35,671 bases of DNA from Gallionella sp. (GTDB lineage: Bacteria > Pseudomonadota > Gammaproteobacteria > Burkholderiales > Gallionellaceae), in NCBI GenBank assembly GCA_023229845.1, contig JALNYK010000029.1:1-35671 (forward strand), read 5' to 3'. Every line of letters begins with the position of its first letter. Positions within the stretch are counted from its first letter, which is position 1. A program made the position numbers and the translations under genes. The notes beneath the pieces were generated by a model, which did not search any database, was not told the origin of the DNA, and saw only the letters and a list, made by a program, of their open reading frames with translations. Shown here one piece after another: positions 29,774-35,671 of this stretch.

Positions 29774-30504
29774 CAGCCCGCGATGTTGGCCGCGACCATC
29801 TTGTCCATCTCGGCAGGGCGCGGCGGAATCTCCTTGAGCAGATTTTCGACGAACTCTTCCTTGCTCATCGTCAAGCCCGGATTCCAGCGTTTCTCGAAAC
29901 CGATGGTCGAGCTTGGCTTGCCGGACAACCCTGCACCGCAGACACTGCCCGCCTGATGGCCAGGGAATATCTCGACTTCGCTGGATAAGTTCAGCAACTT
30001 GGCATGAATGCTGTCGTAGAGTTGCGCGGCCATTTCACGTTCGCGCCCCAGCAGGTCGGGGCGACCGATGGAGCCGACGAACAGCGTGTCGCCGGTGACG
30101 ACGAACCAGGGCAGTTCACCGCGCCGCATATCGGTCACCAGCAGGCAGAGGCTGTCTGGCGTATGGCCCGGCGTATGCAGCACCTCGACGTTGACGTTGC
30201 CGAGGTTGAGCGACTGACCGTCGCCCAACGGTTCGAACTCGAATTTGACACGACCTTTGTCCGATTCATGCAGACAGTAGGGCGCGCCCACCATCTGCGC
30301 GAGCTTCCTGCCGCCCGAGTAATGGTCTGCATGAACGTGGGTGTCGATCACGTAATTGATCGTGACATTCGCCTTCTTCGCCTCCTCGATGTACCACTCC
30401 TCGTCGCCGGCGACCACGTCCACGGCCATGGATTTACCCAAGGTGCCGCAGCCGAAGAAATAGGACAGTGAAGACTCTTTCGTTGCCAGTTGTTTGAAAA
30501 ACAT
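29773..30504 (-). CDS. ETHE1-like persulfide dioxygenase (metallo-beta-lactamase fold)
   Basis: This 243-aa protein carries the glyoxalase II-like metal site THVHADHYSGG (H56, H58, D60, H61), HTPGHT (H114) and GDTLFVGSIGRPD (D139). Another His is in FPGHQAGS near 194. ETHE1/PDO enzymes use one iron to oxidise glutathione persulfide to sulfite. The GDTLF..GRPD sequence is typical of that group rather than of glyoxalase II. Its neighbours (DsrE-like, SQR-like, rhodanese regulator) support the persulfide role. It lies 18 bp downstream of the DsrE-like gene. Confidence 0.88.
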   Translation of the reverse strand: MFFKQLATKESSLSYFFGCGTLGKSMAVDVVAGDEEWYIEEAKKANVTINYVIDTHVHADHYSGGRKLAQMVGAPYCLHESDKGRVKFEFEPLGDGQSLNLGNVNVEVLHTPGHTPDSLCLLVTDMRRGELPWFVVTGDTLFVGSIGRPDLLGREREMAAQLYDSIHAKLLNLSSEVEIFPGHQAGSVCGAGLSGKPSSTIGFEKRWNPGLTMSKEEFVENLLKEIPPRPAEMDKMVAANIAG

Positions 30505-30522
30505 CGCTTTCTCCCTTTTGAG

Positions 30523-30873
30523 TTAGAACACCAGAACCTTGTCCGCCCACACCGTCCACTCGGCCAATTCCGCCAGTGTGCTGCGGTGCGTTCCGTCGGC
30601 AATGTCGCTGTCCGTCATACCTCGCGCATCCATACAGGAGCCGCAGATGCCGATTTCACCTCCATGGCGAACCACGTTGCCGAGCATCACCTCGACGTTA
30701 TAGAAACCTTGCGGGACTTTCTGATTGCGGTGGGCAGATGACGCGCCATCGCCGATCAGGAAAATGCGCACTTCGTTTCCTTCTTGCTTGGAAAGTGTTC
30801 CGGCTATGCGTAGCCCGTTGTAAGTGCGTTCGCTGCCGTATGGGGCATCGTTGAGGATGAGCAGGGTTTTCAT
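30523..30873 (-). CDS. DsrE/DsrF-like sulfur carrier protein
   Basis: This 116-aa protein of the DsrE family (alpha/beta, TusD-like) has the start MKTLLILNDAPYGSERTYNG. The cysteines are C77 and C80 in ICGSCMDARGM, where the conserved persulfide-carrying Cys of DsrE-like proteins lies. It should pass sulfane sulfur between enzymes in the cytoplasm. It is the first gene of the minus-strand cluster, with a strong AAGGAGG ribosome-binding site and a predicted promoter with overlapping palindromes. Confidence 0.9.
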   Translation of the reverse strand: MKTLLILNDAPYGSERTYNGLRIAGTLSKQEGNEVRIFLIGDGASSAHRNQKVPQGFYNVEVMLGNVVRHGGEIGICGSCMDARGMTDSDIADGTHRSTLAELAEWTVWADKVLVF

Positions 30874-30894
30874 GGCGACCTCCTTGATTGATTA

Positions 30895-30956
30895 AACAAT
30901 CTAGCGATTGTTAGAATGATTAGATCATCTACTGTTCATTATTGTCAATCTAGATT
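30895..30956 (-). promoter_or_regulatory. Promoter and triple palindrome controlling the sulfur cluster
   Basis: On the minus strand TTGACA (30943-30948) and TCTAAT (30919-30924) are 18 bp apart, about 45 bp upstream of the DsrE-like ATG. Three palindromes overlap them. AATCTAGATT (30947-30956) touches the -35. ATGAT-tag-ATCAT (30916-30928) covers the -10. AACAATC-tagc-GATTGTT (30895-30912) lies near the transcription start. The first and third share CAATCTAG. This is the arrangement expected for a repressor; the divergent ArsR-rhodanese protein is the likely ligand-responsive binder. Confidence 0.65.
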
Positions 30957-30998
30957 AGAGTTACCTGTCCATATTCCATCGCTTGATAGACTGACACA

Positions 30999-31646
30999 AT
31001 GAAAGACGCACGAAAAATCAAAGATCTGCTCTACGAACAGGTGGCTCGGATAGGCAAGGTTTTCTCCAGCTCCAAGAGATTGGAACTGGTCGAGTTGCTC
31101 TGTCAGGGCGAAAAGACGGTCGAGACGCTGGCGCAGGAGGCTTCCATCAGCGTGAAACTGACCAGCGCGCATTTGCGCGAATTGCGCATGGCGCATCTGG
31201 TCGAGACCAAGCGCCAGGGCAAGAACATCCATTACCGCCTTGCCGACAAATCGGTAGCCGACCTGTGGGTACAGATTCATACGCTGGCCGAGGAACGATT
31301 GATCGAGTTGCGGCTGGCGTTGCAGAAGATCGCCACGCAGCCGAACGACCTGGTGCCGAGCGATCGCGAAAGCCTGATGAAAGCCGCACGAAAAGGAGAG
31401 GTGGTGGTGCTCGACGTGCGGCCTTCGGAGGAATACTTGAACGCGCATCTGCCGTTCGCAAGATCGATCCCGCTGGACGAGTTGCGCCAGCGTCTGGCGG
31501 AACTACCCAAGGATCGTTCGATCGTCGCGTACTGTCGCGGTCCTTATTGTCTGATGGCAAAGGACGCGGTCGAACTGCTCAAGATGGAAGGGTATTCGGC
31601 CGTTCATTTGCGCGAGGGCGTCGCCGAATGGGCCGCATCCCGGTAA
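30999..31646 (+). CDS. ArsR-type regulator fused to a rhodanese domain
   Basis: This 215-aa two-domain protein has an ArsR-type winged helix-turn-helix at about 15-100 (SSKRLELVELLCQGEKTVE, then SVKLTSAHLRELRMAHLVE) and a rhodanese domain at about 120-213. In the latter, VVVLDVRPSEEY includes Asp139, and the active-site loop is AYCRGPYC with C179 and C184. Fusions of this type sense sulfane sulfur through the rhodanese cysteine. It is divergent from the DsrE-PDO cluster, and palindromes lie between them. The start is the first ATG; the ribosome-binding site is weak, so expression may be low. Confidence 0.9.
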   Translation: MKDARKIKDLLYEQVARIGKVFSSSKRLELVELLCQGEKTVETLAQEASISVKLTSAHLRELRMAHLVETKRQGKNIHYRLADKSVADLWVQIHTLAEERLIELRLALQKIATQPNDLVPSDRESLMKAARKGEVVVLDVRPSEEYLNAHLPFARSIPLDELRQRLAELPKDRSIVAYCRGPYCLMAKDAVELLKMEGYSAVHLREGVAEWAASR

Positions 31647-31760
31647 GTCGGGTGGATATGGTCGCCCCCCTGCGGGACTCGCGACGACTGACTTGTTCGG
31701 CGCATCAGGATGGGGCAGATTCCGACAACGGCACCGGTCCCGCTGCCGTACAATCCCGCC

Positions 31761-32741
31761 ATGCATACCACACATCCCTTCAGCTCCCTCACTCCCGACG
31801 CCGTGCTCGACGCGTTGGAGGGCGTCGGCTTGCGCAGCGACGGCCGCCTGCTGGCGCTCAACAGCTACGAGAACCGCGTCTACCAGGTCGGCATGGAGGA
31901 GGGCCCGCCGCTGATCGCCAAGTTCTACCGTCCAGAACGCTGGTCCGCGGCGGCGATTCTGGAAGAACATGCGTTCGTCTCGGAGCTGGCGGAGCGCGAG
32001 ATCCCGGTGGTGCCTGCATTGCAGATAGCCGACCGCACGCTGCACGAATTCAACGGCTACCGTTTTGCGGTGTTCCCACGCCACGGCGGGCGCGCGCCGG
32101 AGCTGGACGACCGCGACACGCTGGAATGGCTGGGGCGCTTCATCGGTCGCATTCATGCGGTCGGCCAACTGGAGCCGTTCCGCCATCGTCCGACGCTGGA
32201 CATCGAGAGCTTCGGCGAGGAGCCTGTCGAATACCTGCTGGCGCACGACTTCATTCCGGCCGAGTTGCGCGAGGCGTATAGCACCGTGGTCGCGCATGCG
32301 CTGGACGGCGTGCGCCGCTGCTTCGAGCGCGCCGGCAAGGTGCAGCATCTGCGGCTGCATGGCGACTGCCATGCGGGCAATGTACTGTGGACCGATGCCG
32401 GGCCGCATTTCGTCGACTTCGACGACAGTCGAATGGGGCCGGCGATACAGGATCTGTGGATGCTGCTGTCCGGCGAGCGCGCCGAACAGACGCGCCAACT
32501 CGGCGACCTGCTGGCGGGCTACGAAGATTTCTGCGACTTCGATTCGCGCGAACTGCATCTGCTGGAAGCGCTGCGCACGCTACGCCTGATCCACTATTCG
32601 GCGTGGATCGCACGGCGCTGGAACGACACCGCATTCACCACCGCCTTCCCTTGGTTCAATACCCAGCGCTACTGGCAGGATCGGGTGCTGGAATTGCGCG
32701 AACAGATCGCGGCGATGGACGAGCCGCCGCTTGCGGTGTAG
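31761..32741 (+). CDS. srkA: Stress response kinase A-like (SrkA/RdoA) Ser/Thr kinase
   Basis: This 326-aa protein of the aminoglycoside-phosphotransferase-like kinase superfamily matches SrkA/YihE. Motifs are FSSLTPDAVLDALE and LNSYENRVYQV at the start, LHGDCHAGNVLW as the catalytic loop (Asp in HGDCH), and FVDFDDSRMGP holding the metal-binding Asp. SrkA counters toxin- or stress-induced death through the Cpx response in E. coli. The start at 31761 matches the family N-terminus although it lacks a clear ribosome-binding site; an in-frame ATG at 31710 adds 17 unconserved residues. Confidence 0.9.
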   Translation: MHTTHPFSSLTPDAVLDALEGVGLRSDGRLLALNSYENRVYQVGMEEGPPLIAKFYRPERWSAAAILEEHAFVSELAEREIPVVPALQIADRTLHEFNGYRFAVFPRHGGRAPELDDRDTLEWLGRFIGRIHAVGQLEPFRHRPTLDIESFGEEPVEYLLAHDFIPAELREAYSTVVAHALDGVRRCFERAGKVQHLRLHGDCHAGNVLWTDAGPHFVDFDDSRMGPAIQDLWMLLSGERAEQTRQLGDLLAGYEDFCDFDSRELHLLEALRTLRLIHYSAWIARRWNDTAFTTAFPWFNTQRYWQDRVLELREQIAAMDEPPLAV

Positions 32742-32768
32742 CGGATTGTTGCTGCCGGGTTAAGAAAA

Positions 32769-33896
32769 TTACACCGGCGAATGGCACAACAGGCTGCTTT
32801 CGGCTTCGCCCGCAACGGCGATGCGCTCCAGTCCGGCGAGCACATCCATGCTGGCGGCTTCCATTTTTTCTACCAGATCCATGCCGCGCAATGCGTTGCC
32901 GGAACGGAATTCGGACACCGAATCCTTGCCATATTGGTGAAACGCCTGATGCGGATTGGCGACGGTCGTATAGCCGTCGAGTCTGGAAAAACAGTCTTTG
33001 CCTTCTCCTTCGTAATACCACTTGCCCAGACGGCAGCCAGTATGCGAGGAGAAGCTGTCGGCCTGGCGATCGGATATCCCCATGAACACCTTGTAGATGT
33101 CGAACTTGTAGAGGATATGGTCGATTTTGGCCACTTCGACGAAGCTGCGCAATGCCGCCGCCGAAATGGTGCCCTCCATCTGGGTGGACAGACCGAGCAG
33201 ATGCCTCATGTTTTCCATCACGCCGCCGACATTGACGCTGAATTCCTGAGACTTGCTGGCGAGGTCGGCCATCTGGATCTTGGTTTGGCCGGTTTCGCCC
33301 TGGATTGCGGTGACGATGGTGGAGATTTCGCTGGTTGCCTTGCCGGTGCGCTCGGCGAGTTTCCTGACTTCGTCGGCCACCACGGCGAAACCTCGGCCCT
33401 GTTCGCCCGCACGGGCCGCTTCGATCGCGGCATTGAGCGCCAGCAGATTGGTCTGGTCGGCGATCTCCTTGATCAGCTTGACGATGCTGCCGATCTGCGC
33501 GGCACGCTGGGTCAGGTTCTCTACGTTGCTCGACGATTGCAGGGTGTCGGTGGACAACGCTTCGAGACTCCTGGCGATTTTTTCCACAGATTCTCGGTTG
33601 CCGGCCGACACGTTGGCAGCCTCGATGGCATGAAGTTTTTCTTCTTGCAACGATTGCGCGGCGGAAACCTGCGATTGCTGCAGTGCGGTGAACGACTCTC
33701 CGAAAACCTGCATGCTGTGATAGATATGCCTCGCCACTTCACATTTTTCTTCCGCTTCGCGCTGAGCCGCGCGCGCAAGGCTCAACTCGCTTTCCGACTG
33801 GCTCAAGGCGCTACGCAGATTCACCGCTTCGTTTTCTGCCTGTGCCAATCTGGTCAGTGCGGTTTGTAATTCCTGATTCGACTTTCCGAAAAACAT
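32769..33896 (-). CDS. Soluble chemoreceptor with C-terminal zinc-binding CZB domain
   Basis: This 375-aa methyl-accepting-type protein has no membrane helix. Residues 5-60 form an N-terminal coiled coil. The signalling hairpin tip is KEIADQTNLLALNAAIEAAR (143-162), followed by AGEQGRGFAVVADEVRKLAE. The C-terminal CZB domain has zinc ligands H260, C288, H316 and H320 and a Trp at 293 (GKWYYEGEG). CZB receptors sense zinc and hypochlorous acid and signal to a CheA kinase. The receptor is short and cytoplasmic, with few heptads, so it may act at a cytoplasmic array or feed diguanylate control. It is a single-gene unit. Confidence 0.92.
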   Translation of the reverse strand: MFFGKSNQELQTALTRLAQAENEAVNLRSALSQSESELSLARAAQREAEEKCEVARHIYHSMQVFGESFTALQQSQVSAAQSLQEEKLHAIEAANVSAGNRESVEKIARSLEALSTDTLQSSSNVENLTQRAAQIGSIVKLIKEIADQTNLLALNAAIEAARAGEQGRGFAVVADEVRKLAERTGKATSEISTIVTAIQGETGQTKIQMADLASKSQEFSVNVGGVMENMRHLLGLSTQMEGTISAAALRSFVEVAKIDHILYKFDIYKVFMGISDRQADSFSSHTGCRLGKWYYEGEGKDCFSRLDGYTTVANPHQAFHQYGKDSVSEFRSGNALRGMDLVEKMEAASMDVLAGLERIAVAGEAESSLLCHSPV

Positions 33897-34048
33897 GATT
33901 CTCTCCCTGCATTATTGAAAAACGAATGCGGCAATCCGCTTCGGTAATGAAATTTATTTGTCTGGTCATGATATCCATGAAGACGCGTTTTCTAACCGGC
34001 GAATAGCGAGGGGAAAACATGACTTGAGCCAAAATAGTTCCGGTGGCC

Positions 34049-34066
34049 GTGCCCTTTGGGGGGCAC
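34049..34066 (-). terminator. Small GC hairpin downstream of serC
   Basis: GTGCCC (34049-34054) and GGGCAC (34061-34066) flank TTTGGG. It lies 40 bp past the serC stop and has no U-run, so it is at best a weak terminator. The rest of 33897-34106 holds nothing else supported. Confidence 0.3.
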
Positions 34067-34106
34067 TTGAAGGCCTGCGGGGAACCGTTGGCCGAAGGAA
34101 AACCGG

Positions 34107-35222
34107 TTAGGCGCTGTGCGCGCGCCGGAAGTCTTCCATGAAACCGGCCAGTTGCTCGACCGCAGACAGTGTCAGCGCGTTGTAGATCGAGGCGCGTATG
34201 CCGCCGATGGCGCGGTGTCCTGCCAAACCTGAGAAGCCCGCCTCCAGCGCGTCGGAGATGAAACGCCGCTCCATTTCCGGCGAGGGCAGGTTGAACACCA
34301 CGTTCATCATGGAGCGATCCTGCACTGCGGCGCGGCCGCGATAGAAGTCGTCGCTGCCGTCCAGCATTCGATACAGCAGCTCGGCCTTGTTGTGGTTGAT
34401 CCCGGCCATGCGTGCCACGCCGCCGATCTCGTTGAGCAGCCAGCGCGAGACCAGCAGCACCACGTAGATTGCAAACACCGGCGGGGTGTTGAAGTTGGAA
34501 TGCGCCTGGATATGGCTGCGGTAATTCAGGAAGCCGGGCAGGTCGGCGTTCGCATTCCCTTGTGTTCGGTCGGGGAGTAATTCGTCGCGCACCAGCACGA
34601 CGGTGACGCCAGCGGGGCCGATGTTTTTCTGCGCATGGGCATAGATCAGCGAGTAGCGTTCCGCCTCGCAGGGACGCGACAGGAAATCCGAAGACATGTC
34701 GCAGATGCGCGGCACATCGTCGCGGCCCAATACGCGATGGAGCTGCAGCCCTTCGACCGTCTCGTTGGAAATGTAGTGGAAATAGGGCGCGTCCGCCGAG
34801 AAGGAAAGTTCGTCATCGCCGGGCAGCCTGGTGTAGCCGTTTTCCTTGCCGCTCCAGAGCTCATGTACCGGGCCTTCGCGCCGCGCTTCCGGGATGGCCT
34901 TGCCGCTCCAGTAGCCGGTGTGCAGATATTCCGCCGGGTGCGACTTTCCGCGCAGCAGCGTCATCGGCACCATCGAGAACTGTTGTGTCGCTCCGCCCTG
35001 CAAAAACAGCACGTGGTAGTCGGCAGACACGCCCAGCAGCGTGCGGATGTTGTTCTCCAGTTCGGTGATGACGGCGGCAAACCAGTCTGAACGGTGGCTG
35101 ATGCCCAGAATCGACAGCCCGACTCCGGGCACCTCGATAATGGCTTCCTGCACCTGTAGCAATACGCTCTCGGGCAATGCGCCGGGACCGCCGGAAAAGT
35201 TCAGGTTGTTGCGTAGTTTCAT
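34107..35222 (-). CDS. serC: Phosphoserine aminotransferase
   Basis: This 371-aa class V PLP aminotransferase makes phosphoserine from 3-phosphohydroxypyruvate and also serves pyridoxal phosphate synthesis. Signatures are NLNFSGGPGALPESVL at the start, ISHRSDWF, LFLQGGATQQFSMVPM, the PLP lysine K199 in AHAQKNIGPAG, and the C-terminal GHRAIGGIRASIYNA. Length is standard. It follows the ATP-grasp-like gene by 3 bp, so the two are probably cotranscribed. Serine feeds cysteine synthesis, but there is no direct operon link to the cys genes here. Confidence 0.97.
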   Translation of the reverse strand: MKLRNNLNFSGGPGALPESVLLQVQEAIIEVPGVGLSILGISHRSDWFAAVITELENNIRTLLGVSADYHVLFLQGGATQQFSMVPMTLLRGKSHPAEYLHTGYWSGKAIPEARREGPVHELWSGKENGYTRLPGDDELSFSADAPYFHYISNETVEGLQLHRVLGRDDVPRICDMSSDFLSRPCEAERYSLIYAHAQKNIGPAGVTVVLVRDELLPDRTQGNANADLPGFLNYRSHIQAHSNFNTPPVFAIYVVLLVSRWLLNEIGGVARMAGINHNKAELLYRMLDGSDDFYRGRAAVQDRSMMNVVFNLPSPEMERRFISDALEAGFSGLAGHRAIGGIRASIYNALTLSAVEQLAGFMEDFRRAHSA

Positions 35223-35225
35223 CTT

Positions 35226-35671
35226 TCAGTGCGCTCCACTTTCTGGCTTTTCCAGGGTGTGCGGCAGTTGGCCGGCAGTCTGGCGGAAAAGATAGTCGCG
35301 GAATGCCTGCTGGACTTTTCGTATGTGAACTGGCTTGTAGGGGAACATGTCTTCAGGGTCCATGGCATGCACGACCATGACATGATCGGTCTCGAATATC
35401 TGGAGCTGGCCATCCTGCGTTTCTGCGCAATCGATGAAGAAGTAATCCAGCCCGATGCGCCGGTGTATGGCATCCAGCGCAACGCGGTGGCGTTGCACAA
35501 AGTCGTCGAAATTCGCCATGAAGGAAGCTTCTTCTTCCCGTTTGCGCGCGTCCTCATACATGCCGGCATTCACGTAATGCACCATCCAGTGCGACGACAC
35601 GGCCATGTGGCAGGCGTAGGCGGCCCCGTCGATCAGCGCAATCCTGAATTTGCGGAACAGTCCGTCCGTGC
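35226..35671 (-). CDS. ATP-grasp-like protein, C-terminal fragment
   Basis: About 148 C-terminal residues are visible; the start lies outside the window. The frame stays open to the window edge (HGLFRKFRIALIDGAAY before an internal Met at 35604-35606), so the Met is not the start. The residues FIDCAETQDGQLQIFETD resemble the metal- and ATP-binding end of ATP-grasp ligases (acidic residues on two strands), followed by HAMDPEDMFPYKP. Homologues are larger proteins, some with N-terminal TPR repeats; the substrate is unknown. It ends 3 bp before serC. Confidence 0.7.
   Translation of the reverse strand, partial: TDGLFRKFRIALIDGAAYACHMAVSSHWMVHYVNAGMYEDARKREEEASFMANFDDFVQRHRVALDAIHRRIGLDYFFIDCAETQDGQLQIFETDHVMVVHAMDPEDMFPYKPVHIRKVQQAFRDYLFRQTAGQLPHTLEKPESGAH

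Noticed and set aside
31710..31760. An earlier ATG for the SrkA-like gene at 31710.
   Set aside because: The added 17 residues look non-conserved, and the family N-terminus begins at 31761.
33897..34020. A sigma-28-type promoter (GCCGGTTA) upstream of the CZB chemoreceptor.
   Set aside because: The -35 element and spacing do not fit the consensus well enough to report.
1..35671. CRISPR arrays, tRNA or rRNA genes, complete insertion sequences.
   Set aside because: None seen by eye: no regularly spaced repeats, no cloverleaf with a TTCAA-type arm, and no transposase frame.

Overview
The window reads as a chromosomal segment of a betaproteobacterium, most like the Nitrosomonadales/Gallionellaceae group (iron and sulfur oxidisers). 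That placement is an inference from gene content, gene order and GC-rich codon use; there is no rRNA to confirm it. Coding density is high and nearly every gene can be assigned to a family. No tRNA, rRNA, CRISPR array or complete insertion sequence was seen.

Layout. Positions 1-3569 hold an arginine block on the minus strand (argD, argF, start of argG). A hotdog thioesterase and a cytochrome c'-like protein sit between argF and argG, and rpsT lies at the upstream end with its own promoter and terminator. Divergent murJ follows, then a FliA-type sigma factor and a nitroreductase. Positions 6924-14541 are a complete assimilatory sulfate locus: cysB on the minus strand and, divergently, a TSUP transporter, a 75-aa protein, cysI, a DUF934 gene, APS-reductase-type cysH, cysD and cysN. 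Intergenic palindromic repeats of several families interrupt it.

Positions 14823-16917 are the most unusual part: two integron gene cassettes on the minus strand, each with one gene and its own attC site. One encodes a TIR-like (PF10137-type) predicted nucleotide-binding or NADase protein with an N-terminal winged-helix-like region. The other encodes a two-TM protein with a C-terminal zinc ribbon. The cassette boundaries are confirmed internally: the R' core at the start of each cassette is the exact reverse complement of the R'' core in that cassette's own attC. No integrase gene is present. This is the best candidate for an undescribed, probably defence-related, mobile system. A gene-poor stretch and an N-terminally truncated ORF6N gene follow.

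Positions 17871-20263 hold a tandemly duplicated pair of secreted proteins (small Ala/Gly/Ser-rich protein plus DUF2145 protein). Next come a heme-binding, Cys-rich diguanylate cyclase and a CobD/CbiB-family membrane protein. Positions 23453-31646 are a sulfane-sulfur cluster: a minus-strand series of DsrE-like protein, ETHE1-type persulfide dioxygenase, MFS transporter, a 101-aa Cys protein, an SQR-like flavoprotein, a class II glutamine amidotransferase, a SHOCT protein, a second MFS transporter and a cysteine desulfurase. It lies divergent from an ArsR-rhodanese regulator, with three palindromes over the shared promoter region. The window ends with srkA-like kinase, a soluble CZB chemoreceptor, serC and the end of an ATP-grasp-like protein.

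Taken together, one half of the window handles sulfate assimilation and another handles reduced or persulfide sulfur. The integron cassettes sit between them as a foreign, lower-GC insert.
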